Origin: Oreohelix idahoensis
Taxonomy: Eukaryota; Mollusca; Gastropoda; Stylommatophora; Oreohelicidae
Direction of reading: 5' to 3'
Assembly: GCA_024509875.1 (NCBI GenBank)
Contig: JAMPIV010000581.1
Location: forward strand, 1,116,501-1,180,500
DNA length: 64,000 bases
Shown: positions 37,839-47,649 of the stretch, piece by piece
Layout: every line of letters begins with the position of its first letter
Numbering within the stretch: the first letter of the stretch is position 1
The notes under the pieces: generated by a model
Databases searched by the model: none
What the model was told of the DNA's origin: nothing
The model's input: the letters and a program-made list of their open reading frames with translations, nothing else
Program-made: the position numbers and the translations under genes

Positions 37839-38444
37839 GCGCTCTTAATTATTTGCTGATTGCCAGGCAACCCATTGTGTAAATAAACGAGATGTCACCA
37901 CTGGCATGTCTAAGTAAGAGGAGACCACAGCAGTAGTACTTTGACGAAAACTGATATTATTTATATATTCATGAACTATGTTTAGCTATCGATACCATTT
38001 TCAGAGTTAGGTTTGACAGGTCTAGGAATTTGGAAAGATATCACCTCGAGATATGGAATAGAAAATGGAGTTGTTGAACCATGCTCAATTGAATGTGTTG
38101 AATCATTGACATTGTAAATAAACATTGTTGGTTTGAATCTTTTCTCACACAAGTTGAGTTGGATTATTACAACGGTGTGGAAGAGTAGGAATAATAGCAC
38201 ATAATTATATAACAAGGAAAGAAAACCACTAATACGAGGCAGTCGCTAGTCAACAACTAGGAGGAAAGAACGAGACCTGGTTAAACAAAGACGAACCATA
38301 TCTCATCCAGGAATCAACACCTCTGGCGGTAAGGGCCAGTAAATAAGAGATAGTCATACTTGGAAGATATAGACTGACCAATTTGAGTAGGCTACATCTA
38401 GGCCTGCCCCCAGTCACCTAGTTGGTAAATTTAGTAGGGACACG
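37839..38444. other. no gene recognised
   Basis: Lies between the 121-bp repeat and the PBS-like repeats. It could be the leader or LTR remnant of the element that follows, but I found no matching second copy in the window. Confidence 0.35.
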
Positions 38445-38450
38445 GTCACC

Positions 38451-38620
38451 TATTATCAATTTGGTGCCGTAACAAGTTCTCAACGGTTACATATTAGCAA
38501 TTTGGTGCCGTGATCAGTCCACGGGCCCTGCTACATATTATCAATTTGGTGCCTTTGGACCAGTTCTAGGTTAACTACCACCACCACTGTTACATATTAG
38601 CAATTTGGCGCCGTGACCAT
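38451..38620 (+). repeat. four PBS-like direct repeats
   Basis: The motif TATTATCAATTTGGTGCCGT or close variants occurs four times (TTTGG cores near 38460, 38500, 38543 and 38604), separated by 40-60 bp of unrelated sequence. TGGTGCCGTGA resembles the start of a tRNA-His-type primer-binding site, and the set lies upstream of gag-like frames. Only one PBS is needed by a retroelement, so the repetition is unusual. Confidence 0.7.
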
Positions 38621-38759
38621 TCCTCCTACAACGACAACATGGCTACACCATTTGCAGAAGAAACATATCAACATCAACAACAGCCTATATAAGCCACTAC
38701 CAACAGAACAAGAATCCTACATAGAAGCATAAATAGTTGAGTTGAAGAGACATTGAAAC

Positions 38760-39230
38760 ATGGAGAAGTGTTCGACAACCATAGAGAACAGAAGGAAGAG
38801 AATAGTAATGAGAGACTTCGCTTCAGAGTTAAAGCGCTGTAGAAAGTACACAGTCGATTCCCCTTGGATAAGAATAGTAGATGGATTGGTTGCAAAAGTT
38901 TATAAGATTGAAATTAAGGATATTGTTGAAATTAAGCTACAACCATTGACAGTGAAAGAAGGGAGACCAAAATTAAATTTGAAAAAACGAACTGAACCTA
39001 CAGTTACTAGAATGGAACCTCAAACAAAGAATGTCGCAGTGCAAACAGATGACAGATGTAAGAAGAGTCTAATCCCAGTTAGGGTAAAGTCAAGACAATT
39101 TACCGATGACTTACCTGATTTATGTAGTGTTGAAATGGTCGATAAGTTAGAAAAGCTGACATCTGAAGAAAGAGATGTGAAGAATGACAGCGAAATCATG
39201 AAGCCAGGTACATTCTTGTATGCTATGTAG
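38760..39230 (+). CDS. unknown retroelement-like ORF A
   Basis: A 156-codon frame with a Lys/Arg-rich N-terminus (MEKCSTTIENRRKRIVMRDF), a central hydrophobic segment (WIRIVDGLVAKVYKIEIKD) and a charged C-terminal half containing NVAVQTDD. I do not recognise the fold. It overlaps the next frame by 11 bp at ATGTAG, with the next frame at +1. The position behind PBS-like repeats suggests the first part of a gag-like polyprotein. A host gene fragment is possible but no splice structure is visible. Confidence 0.5.
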   Translation: MEKCSTTIENRRKRIVMRDFASELKRCRKYTVDSPWIRIVDGLVAKVYKIEIKDIVEIKLQPLTVKEGRPKLNLKKRTEPTVTRMEPQTKNVAVQTDDRCKKSLIPVRVKSRQFTDDLPDLCSVEMVDKLEKLTSEERDVKNDSEIMKPGTFLYAM

Positions 39231-40608
39231 TCAAGCACAGAATTGTAAGAGATATAAACAATGCGGAAAAGTCCATCAAACAATTGCTAATATTTCCGAG
39301 CTAGAGACTGTATATGGTATGCTGAACAGTCTAGTGTCAAAAGGAATAGGTGTTCTAGAAGACATAAAGACATTACTTATGACCCAGATGGGAAAGTCAA
39401 ATCAAAGTAACAAGAATATTATCGATAACGTAGAACAAAGTAACATTCAAGATCAAGTGCAAGATGAGAAACAAGAAGCTGTCACATGCAGAAATCCAGA
39501 AAGAACTGAAATGAATTTGCAAAGTCATGTACCGACTCCAGAGTTGAGCGACGTTCCATTAGATAGTGGATATTCAAGAGATGATAGCCTTAGTCAACAA
39601 AAGAATCAGGAGCAGCTGAAGCAAGTTACAGCATCAGCACAGATAGATTCAGCAACACAAACAGAGAATTAAGTTGCAGTTTCAGCAACACAAACAGAGA
39701 ATAAAGTTGCAGTTTCAGCAACACAAACAGAGAATAAAGCTACAGTTTCAGCAAAACAAACAGATGTTGACCTTAACACTGACACATCATGCAGGCATAT
39801 AAGAACAGCAGTAAGAAGGAATTCTATCAAAACAGGTCCACAAGAAGTACAAGACATAGACACAACAATTAGAAAGCGGGAAATAGAGAAGAGAGTACAG
39901 AGCGTTAACAGTGGTCCGAAGGAGAAGAAGAAAATTATCAATGTAGCTAACCCAAGTGAACAGGAGGTGAAGACAGCAATAAAAGACCTATTGGATGGAG
40001 TTAGTACTAACACAGTAGTACTACATCGTATACAGAAATATCTGGAGATAAATCTTGATACAGACTTATCGGGAAGACAAGATGAAATTCGCAGACTTGT
40101 GGTGAAAGTATTGGATGAACTTGATTACGGGGATGTCAAGATAAGGGATAGACCCTTGTTCTCAGATTCGTCATCAAGTTACTTAGACAGTGTATCATCA
40201 GATGAAGAAGATAGAATTTTAGACTCCGTCGAAAATGCAGAAGGATACTTGTCGGTCTAGTTTGATTATGTAATGGACGAAGAAGGCTATTCCTATTATT
40301 CGCCGAAATTTATGAAAAATCATCCTGGATGTATAAATGAGATAGAGAAAATTACCAAGAGGTCCGAACCAAGCGTACTTGAGTTAAAAGAAGAAATAAG
40401 ATACATCCTAAGTGGAGACGACCGCAGCACCTGGCCAACATTGTTGGTGCACAGAAAGTTAGAATTTAAGTTTGATATAGACTTATCACAAAGAATACAG
40501 GAAATACGCCAGCTGGTGGCCAATGTCACGCAAGAGGAGGCCTTAGCGGCAAGGAGGAGAGAAATAGGAGTAGTACTAGGAGATAAACTCGGGAGATACA
40601 AGAGATAG
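39220..40608 (+). pseudogene. unknown ORF B with TQT ladder and two DEK_C-like modules, two stops
   Basis: One frame of about 463 codons is interrupted by TAA at 39670-39672 (AAA in neighbouring repeat units) and TAG at 40258-40260. It holds a Gln/Ser-rich region, then tandem SATQTEN motifs every 11 residues, similar to dynein light chain LC8-binding sites. Two helical modules follow: VKTAIKDLLDG through DTDLSGRQDEIRRLV, and LKEEIRYILSGDD through DIDLSQRIQEIRQLV. Both match the DEK C-terminal pattern (I..iL, T..v...Le..f, dLs.r...Ir.lv). DEK_C binds DNA or chromatin, which suggests targeting or packaging. Acidic Ser-rich linkers separate them. The family is not recognised. Confidence 0.6.
39640..39771 (+). 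repeat. 33-bp in-frame minisatellite
   Basis: Units of 33 bp (GTTGCAGTTTCAGCAACACA and so on) starting at 39673, 39706 and 39739, with a partial unit before. They encode VAVSATQTENK. The period is a multiple of three, preserving the frame. Confidence 0.93.
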
Positions 40609-40747
40609 AGAAACAGAGAGGAAACAAAGTGTTAATGAAGTCAGAATAGTAGAGGGGACTCAAGACATTGTTAAACAGATAGCGTTAGGGGCGCTCAAAA
40701 GCAAAGAGGCCATGATGATAAAGTTTCTGGAGATGGTAAATAAGTAA
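40579..40747 (+). CDS. unknown ORF C, downstream overlap
   Basis: About 55 codons in the +1 frame relative to ORF B, open from 40579 to TAA at 40745-40747, overlapping ORF B by about 30 bp. The peptide includes VNEVRIVEGTQDIVKQIALG and KSKEAMMIKFLEMVNK. Each of the three consecutive frames is +1 to the one before, which fits either serial indels or a compact polycistronic element. Confidence 0.35.
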
Positions 40748-40840
40748 GGAGAATGGGAGAGAGTAGCAGGAGGCTATGAAACTAGAATCATAGCACATGT
40801 TACAGAACAATATGGCGGCGGTAGCTGAGCCTTGAGAAGG

Positions 40841-41285
40841 TTACGTATAATTGGTCTGTACCGCACACAAGACAGAACTGAGTACACCTGACGAATAGGG
40901 CATGTGTAATTTATTTAAGCGTTGACTGTGTCTTTCGCTGTATTTGAAAATAGGCCACAAATACGTTGGAGCATTCTGTGATAAGATTTTGTGAATAGAT
41001 TTGGCTTTGTAGAAGAGAAGGCGCTTTCTTAGTGGTAATATGTTAAGACATGCATATGGGTCTACACTCTGTGTGAGGATTTTGTCTGAAATTAGGCGCA
41101 CTGCACATTTTTGTAATGAATAGAGTCTTTTAGTCTTGGACATGGTGCAGCCATCCCAAATTGTGGAACAATAGTCTAGATGTGTTTGTATTTGGGATGT
41201 ATAGAACATTTTTTGGGGCTTCTCATCTAGGAAATGTTTGATTTTAGCTAAGTGTTAAACTTGGTTCTTGTGTGATATTTCACCG
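40841..41285 (-). pseudogene. LINE RT C-terminal fragment, same family as copy 1
   Basis: The minus-strand frame encodes HLAKIKHFLD, FYTSQIQTHLDYCSTIWDGC, LQKCAVRLISDK and LPLRKRLLFYKAKSIHKILS, colinear with LINE copy 1 (for example LAKIKHFLDADTR, HIQTHLDYCSTLWDCC). It diverges from the family after NKLHMPY at about 40893. It lies where the LINE at 45432-47594 would continue after about 45 missing residues, so it may be the same copy pushed 4 kb away by later insertions. Confidence 0.8.
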
Positions 41286-41551
41286 GGAAATTAAAATTTT
41301 GCAAATTTATTACCCAAACCGAGAACCGTACTCTTTCCTTACAATTTTTTTTCTTACTATTTTTTTTCTTTTTTTTCGCCTGCGCGGGATTAGTCCATTT
41401 AGCAGGTAGGGGTTGCGGGTTAGTCTATTATGCATTTTCGCATGTAGGGGTGGTAGCATGCGTCATTTTCTGCATTTCACATTGTTTATGTATTTTTTTT
41501 TATGTAAAATTTTTGCCTCGTCTTGGCAAGGCGCGTCCCGTTCAACCTAGT

Positions 41552-41570
41552 CATCATCATCATCATCATT

Positions 41571-41650
<80 letters not shown>
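41552..41650. repeat. CAT/ATG trinucleotide array
   Basis: About 33 copies of CAT, encoding poly-His or poly-Ile on the plus strand. It directly follows, on the minus strand, the C-terminus of the LINE at 41651-41990 and is read as that element's ATG-type tail. Confidence 0.95.
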
Positions 41651-41651
<1 letters not shown>

Positions 41652-41990
41652 TTTCAAGTCCCTAAGGAGCATTTGCTTTATACCAAGTCTTCCTGTCCTG
41701 TGCCATCAGCTCAAGGTCTTTCTATAATTTCTTCATCCTCTTCTTGTCTGTCATCAGTTCTCTTCTCCGTGTATTCCTTGGTATTCCTCTGCCTCTCTTA
41801 CCCTGGGGGTTCCAGACCAAGGACTGCCTGGTAAAGCTATAAGCAAGTTTGCTCAGTGTGTATCCTATCCATCTTCAGCGTCTTCTTCTCATGTCTCGTT
41901 CTTCTGGCACTTGCCTGGTTCGTGTCATCAGTTGCACATTAGTGATCTTGTCATACCACTACAATCCTTCTATTTTAGACAAGCAACCAT
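41651..41990 (-). pseudogene. RTE-like LINE C-terminus with ATG tail
   Basis: Minus-strand pieces read WYDKITNVQLMTRTRQVP, RWIGYTLSK, then FTRQSLVWNPQGKRGRGIPR, RRRELMTDKKRMKKL and LELMAQDRKTWYKANAP, with stops between. The order and sequence match the element inverted in the satellite at 23.2-23.9 kb, so both come from one family. Only the last 100 or so residues are retained. Confidence 0.82.
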
Positions 41991-42142
41991 TTATGAGAGC
42001 GTCCGTGGTTTCAGCGCAGGCTTCTCACGACAAAGGTAGCGGGCTGGAGACATGGTAGCGTCACGCTACAATCTACCCAGCTGTAAGTGGATGGATACCT
42101 GACTCTGCTCTGAAAGGTAAAGGCAGCCAGGAGGGGAGCTGG

Positions 42143-42496
42143 TTATAGCACTACTCTGAGATCATCCAGGTCTGTATTATTGTGGCTTTTCAATGTCGCA
42201 ATTACTGACTGTGCATCAGTAAAGAAAGCAACTTGTCTCTTTGCGATTTGTCTCTCTGCGCTTTCTTCTGTCAATATAACCTCTGCTACAGTTTTCAGGG
42301 CCTCTGTCTCTGCTCTGAAGTTGTTAGAGAATCGTCCTGTCGCCACTGACAGCCTTTTTTCTGCACCAGTGCTTAAGATCAGAAAGATACCCCCACCTCC
42401 ATTTTCTGTTGCATTTGTTTCTGATCCATCTGTGTATGCATGGGTCCAGATGTTGCGTGGATAATGTTTCTCTATGTATTTTGTAAACGACTGTGA
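42143..42496 (-). pseudogene. LINE RNase H domain, 5' half, fused to hAT fragment
   Basis: The minus-strand frame has WTHAYTDGSETN, FRAETEALKTVAE and VAFFTDAQSVIATL, supplying the first three acidic active-site positions of a LINE-type RNase H. It then stops; the C-terminal half with the IPAHC motif is absent. It is fused in frame to the ZMYM1-like hAT fragment upstream (42497-42850), giving a 235-codon chimera without a stop at the junction. This looks like accidental joining of two nested elements. Confidence 0.85.
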
Positions 42497-43770
42497 CTGA
42501 CGAAGGAATCCAAATACATCATTCAACTTTTGATAAGCTTTCTGGCGTTTTGACAAGGTATAGAGCAAGCTATCAATAAGGACAAGAAATGTTCTGCTTT
42601 TAAACTGCTGAAAAGGCGTTTGAGATTCATCAGTTGTGCTGGAACCACTGAAATCATCATACTCTCGATTTCGTTTGTGTTTTCTTCGAGTTTGTTCTTG
42701 ATAATGTTCACACTCAGTCACATCCTTGGCCTTTTGCTCTATGTCTGCAAAAGTAGACCGCATAGCTTGAATATACCCCCGCAGGGATTCATAGAGTGCA
42801 CAAGCTGTATTCAAATCGTGGATAGAAGATTGCAAAGAAACACTGGTCATTTGAAAACGGTGTAATACTTGATCCCACAGTTTATAACTTCATCATGGTA
42901 GAAATGTGACAGGGTGGGCGAGATGATGATGATGATTATATTGTGATGTGTGATCACTCTCTTTTCACACTCGCACCGACCCGAACAACAATAAAACTCT
43001 TGATTCTAGAGGCAGGGGCTGTATTTATTTTTACAACCCATTCAGTGATTCAGCAAACATTAAACAAACCAAACACTAAACAAAACAAAACAAAACAAAA
43101 CACCCAGCATGTGCCCGATTGCTAGTGTGCTCAAGGCATTTACAGCTTGGCTCTGTGTGTCTTACTTCGTCTGTTCTCTCTGGGCGGCTGTGGCAAAGAA
43201 GGCCCGCTTGCCGGCCGCTATCTCTTTTATAAGCCCAGGTCGAATCACTCAATTTACTGCGCGCTAGGCGTATTGATTTAGCCGCATAAACAACACTCGC
43301 GATTTTTGCTCTACCAGGCATGAAAACAGATATACACAACTATTTCTAGAGCAAAAACACCACTATCAAATATAACACACAACTATGCACCAAAACTAAT
43401 TTCTAGGCGTTATTATGGCCTTTTCATCAATCTTGAAGAATTTACATCCCAGCATGCTTCGCGCACATCGAAAATGTGGGCGATAAATGTGCCACTCACA
43501 ATGAAGGGGGAAGCTGGGGTGTCTTCTTGTGAAGGGGTAAGCCGGGTGTCTTTCCGGCCCTATCACAGAAAGTAGACAACGAGCCTGTTGACGACACTCT
43601 GTCTTCTGATCATTGCTATCTGAAATATCATCCAAGACTTGTTTTATTGCAGAAAAGCTGTGTAAAAGTGCTTCTGTTGCATCTACCCGAGCGGACCACC
43701 TGGTATCTGACAGTCTTTTCACAAAGGGCAAATAGGACTTATTATGAGTACCACCAGCACATAATGCAGT
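42497..43770 (-). pseudogene. ZMYM1-like hAT transposase fragment, split by solo LTR
   Basis: Minus strand. The first part (43770-43568) encodes YLPFVKRLSDTRWSARVDAT and AIKQVLDDISDSND. After the solo LTR the second part (42904-42497) encodes KLWDQVLHRFQ, SLQSSIHDLNTACALYESLR, a Lys/Arg patch KRNREYDD and TFLVLIDSLLYTLSKRQKAY. This order matches the middle of zinc-finger MYM-type 1-like hAT-derived transposases. Without the LTR the reading frame needs one further frameshift near KLW. The BED/MYM finger and C-terminal dimerisation region are missing. Confidence 0.75.
42905..43567 (-). mobile_element. solo LTR, 663 bp
   Basis: On the minus strand it begins TGTGATAGGG and ends CCCTGTCACA, so the ends are inverted and TG...CA. 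GAAA flanks both sides (42901-42904 and 43568-43571). In the same orientation there is a TATA-like CTTATAAAAGAG near 43230, followed by a GC-rich stretch, and AATAAATACAGCCCC near 43020, as expected for U3-R-U5. It interrupts the hAT fragment. A CAAAA run lies at 43076-43101. Confidence 0.8.
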
Positions 43771-44222
43771 AGAAAGGAGACCCTACCGGTAGGTAGAAGC
43801 AAAAAAGAAGGTGTACAGCCTTTCAAAAAATCCAAAGAAAATGACTGCTTCTGTACGCAAACAGTTAGGATAAAAGTAATAAAGAGTCACACTAAGTCAC
43901 CCTGTTATGCTCTTTCTCTCATAATTTCGTGACATCAAATGAAAAGGCGCTAAAGATGGCATACATCACAAGATCATTGGTTTAACGCTCGTATTAGAAG
44001 ATGACCAAAAAATGATGTACATATTTATTTGCGCGGGGCCCTAAAAGCGCGGGGCTCGTAGCATATGCTTCTTTTGCTACTACGTTAATCCGGCTCTGAT
44101 TAGGTAAATATTTGACAAGGATCAGTGCATAGTGAGGGAGGGGACTAAATCCCCACCCAGCCCTCTCCACCCAGCCCTCCACACCCAGCGGTGAAAACAA
44201 ATAAAGGATTTCTTGCCAGGGT
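43771..44222. other. no gene recognised
   Basis: A short GCGCGGGGC duplication near 44030-44065 is the only feature. It may contain the unseen end of the Merlin element. Confidence 0.4.
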
Positions 44223-44412
44223 ACAGTTTTGTTGGTTTTGTAGGCCCTTAACAGGAACGTGGTGCAGTTTTGTGGGCCCTTAAAAGGACCGTGGAGGGTG
44301 TAGTTTTTTGGGCTCTGAAAAGGACCGTGGTAGGTGCAGTTTTGTGGGTTTTGTGGGCCCTGAAAAGGACCGTGGGGAGTGTAGTTTTGTGGGCCCTGAA
44401 AAGGACCGTGAG
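44223..44412. repeat. 36-bp minisatellite, about 5 copies
   Basis: The unit contains TTTTGTGGGCCCTGAAAAGG and ACCGTGG. Copies one and four carry an extra 9 bp (GGTTTTGTG). It lies just downstream of the Merlin transposase on the minus strand, probably inside that element. The frames through it are repeat artefacts. Confidence 0.9.
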
Positions 44413-44487
44413 GGGAACAGATCGCCAAGGATCGCTGAAGCTTGGCACATATCAGGACATACACATGTTCGTTCGTAGCTGCATAAT

Positions 44488-45363
44488 TTAGAGAGGAGGC
44501 CAAAATTCTGCAATGTTAAGCAGGATATTGTCGAACGGGTCTGACTGACAAACTTTATTCCGATGTCGCCACGAAAATTCACACATGTAGGAATCTAACA
44601 TGTGTCTGTGTGTTCCGTTCTGACGTTTGTTGCGTTCTTTCGCAGATTTCCACAACCTCTCTATTCGTTGAGTATGTGCCCCTGTATTTGGGTCGACAAA
44701 ATTTGCAGAATGATTCACGGTTTGGTGAGTTAAACATGGCAAATTCTGAATGGTACTATATGCGCGCTATTGATCAGACACAACTGTCGTACCAGGACGA
44801 ATGTTGGCTATGATAAGGGGCATAAGTATAGCCGCTGAGCGGTCCGGCACTGCAACCATTAAAAACTCACTTGTTTCACAACACAGGCTAACAAAATACC
44901 CACTGTTGTGGAAATACACAACCGACGTTATTTTTCTGCGTGTGAACACACTTTCATCTATCTCTACCGTCGTATTGGGACCGCCAATTACAGCGGGATT
45001 TGCAATTAGTACATTTGCACAAACCTCACAGAGGTTGCTGTTCCATTTAATGGCAGCTTGATTGGTAATTCCTAGCTCTGATTTACAGAAATCAATGCTA
45101 GTCATCTTTTTACTCCATCAGTAAATGAACAGAATAATCTGCCTGAAGGACAGCCGTGCGCCCTGTAACCATGTGCCAGAACGAATAGGTATATCCTGCT
45201 TACATATGTGACATCTCTAACGATCTTGGCGAACTGTCAAGGACAAACTCATCTGGTGATTGTTAGCACACTGTCGGACGGTGTGTAGAATGCCCCGATT
45301 CTGCAAAAACTTCTCACAGTTCTCTTTGTTACGTGTAAAATCTGAAACCTCCAGGAAATTCAT
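44488..45363 (-). pseudogene. Merlin (ISXO2-like) transposase, three stops
   Basis: A full-length 291-codon frame on the minus strand, the usual size for Merlin. It has an N-terminal zinc ribbon (RCHICKQ), a helix-turn-helix (DFCKSELGITNQAA) and the ISXO2 DDE domain: VEIDESVFTRRK, VVSDQ-RAY, HQTVNHSANFVDPNTGAHTQ and RIERLWKSAKE. Stops are TAG at 45219-45217, TGA at 45120-45118 and TAG at 44769-44767. The first and third replace expected Trp residues. There is no frameshift, so decay is by substitution only. TIRs were not identified with confidence. Confidence 0.9.
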
Positions 45364-45431
45364 TTTCCACGTCTCTGGACACTGCTATCAAATGACAAAT
45401 GGGTCTGTCGTAAGCGTGTCATCTAAGAATG

Positions 45432-47594
45432 CAGAAGGAACACGTCTAGTTGATATTATCATACATTTTGTTTTAATGATATTTATTTGAATGCAATTTA
45501 CATTGCTCCACTTGATAAGATTGTCTGTGTCGCTTATTAATAATATTTCTAGCGTGTTGCAACTTTTATCACTGGTATAAATGGTACAGTCATCGGCAAA
45601 AAGCTCGCAGGATGAGTACTTGATGTGTAGTGGGAGGTCATTTATGTAAATGGTAAAAAAAGTAGAGGGAAGAGAATAGAACCCTGAGGAACACCGGTGT
45701 CAATAATAGCTGGGCTTGACAAGGAGTTATTGTACCACACTACTTGCTGTCTGTCGGACAGGAATGATTTAAGTAATGTCCTTAGTTTAAAGTTAACTTT
45801 CATTGTTTCTAATTTTCTTATTAAAACAGCGTGATCTAACATGTCAAATGCTTTCCTAAAGTCTACAAAGATTGCTCCACATATGTTATCGTTATTGATG
45901 TTTAGGTGCAAGTTGTCTATCATCTTAGAGCTGTGTGGCATGAATGATTTTGTCTAAAAACTGACTGACTGTCAATTAGCAAGTTATTACTAACTACGTA
46001 CTGTAGTGTTGCTTTATGTATGTGTTTTTCTAGTGGTTTATAAAGCGATGATAAAAGAGAAATTGGTCTATAGTTACCAAGGTTACTGTTATCTGACGAG
46101 CCAGGTTTGAAAAGAGGATATACTTTGGCAATCTTAAAGGCCGAAGTAAAAATAACTTTTAGCGATACATTGATTATATATATAAGTTAGTGAATCACTA
46201 ATAGCTGGTGCGGCGTAACGCAGTATTCGATTACTAATTCCATCAAGCCCTGATGAGCTATTATCTTTAAGGCCAATAAGATAGTTATGCACTTCATTAA
46301 CTGTCATAAAAGGAATGTCGGGTGGAACTGAGTTTGTACATTTGTTCTCACAGAATTCTGAAAGTTTGTCTAAGTCTTTATACGAAGGTGGTATTGTGGA
46401 TTTCAGACTGTTTATTTCTGCTTGAAAGTGATTGCTGAAGTCTGTGTAAGTAAATGAGGTGTTGGAAGAGAATGAATCTGGTGCATTACGTTTTTTCGCT
46501 AAGGTGTTAATTGCCTTCCATATTTCCTTACTATTTGATTTGTTCTGAAAAATATTTCTAAAGTGATTTTTCTTTTCTTTGCGAATTAAATATTGAACCT
46601 TGTTCCTGTATACCCTGTATGTGTTGAGGTCCTTATTTTTGTGCACTTGATCTCTATGCGTCATAGCCTCCAACACTTCCTGCGTGATCCACGGAGATTT
46701 TAATTGTCGTTTGATGCGAATTTTCTTAGCTGGTACGTGCGTGTCAAAAACACTATAACAATTTTTTGTCCAGTATGCAATAGCGTCATCCGGATCAGGA
46801 AGTTGGTAAACATGGGCGAGAGGTGCAGTTAGCAAGTCATTTAAAAATAATTCCCTACTGAAATGTTTGAAACTTCTAAATTTAATACTTACATGTTTAT
46901 TTTTGGGAACTTTACATTTATTCTTTGACCATGTACAGCATACTGGATAGTGGTCACTCATTGCAATATTAGGGACAGTGCGTTCTATGATGTTTTCTGG
47001 GCAAGTTACGTAGATGTGGTCGATTAGTGTGGATGATGCTTGTGTAACTCTTGTAGGCTGGTTAACTATTTGTTTTAAGTTGTACGAAAGTATTATATTT
47101 TTCCATGTTAGATTTGAATTGTGTGCATCGATATTGAAATCACCAAGAAAAACAACCTCCTTGACTGTGGCACATACATTGTCCATCATTATTGTGAAAT
47201 CTTCGTACCAGATAGGTCCTGCACTAGGATTTCGATAAAGATATCCCACCAGAAATGGGCTCTGATTTGGTTGCTTTATTTCCAACCATACACATTCTAT
47301 CTCTGCTGTCTCTAAGTCGTTTCTGCGGCGAAAATTGAGAGAAGTGGAAATATAAACTGTCATACCTGTCTCTTGTGTTTTTCTTGCGTCTCGCCGAACA
47401 GTTTTAAAACCATTTAACGCAATGTCATCGTCTGTTTTTCTGTCATTTAGGCGACTTTCTGAAAGTGCAAAAATGTGAACATTCTTATTTAGAATGTGTG
47501 TAAGTTCGGGGAGTTTACCTAGAAGATGGTAAATTTTCAGATGACCAAGTCGTAGACCAACCTTTTGAAGCCACGGTACATAATTACCAGCCAT
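45432..47594 (-). pseudogene. CR1/Jockey-type LINE ORF2 (endonuclease and RT)
   Basis: From ATG at 47594 the frame begins MAGNYVPWLQKV and encodes an APE-type endonuclease: LSESRLND, VVFLGDFNIDAHN, STLIDHIYV and AMSDHYPV. The linker and RT start follow, up to a frame break at about 46134. RT continues as DSQSVFRQNHSCHTAL, FVDFRKAFDMLDHAVL, TGVPQGSILFPLLF and, after another shift, ELFADDCTIYTSD. It stops matching at about 45432, next to the Merlin element. It nicks target DNA and copies the LINE RNA. It lacks the RT C-terminus in place. Confidence 0.9.
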
Positions 47595-47649
47595 GTTTGT
47601 ATAGAAAAAAAGAAATATATATATATTTTTTTTTAATTACAAGTTAAAA

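Noticed and set aside
39220..39230. Programmed +1 frameshift between ORF A and ORF B
   Set aside because: The overlap is only 11 bp with no known shift signal, and the region has unrelated nonsense mutations; an indel is as likely.
41450..41834. Poly-His or poly-Ile protein
   Set aside because: Translation of a CAT array that forms a LINE tail.
41991..42142. SINE with tRNA-like head
   Set aside because: GC-rich and repeat-like, but no convincing A and B box pair could be found.
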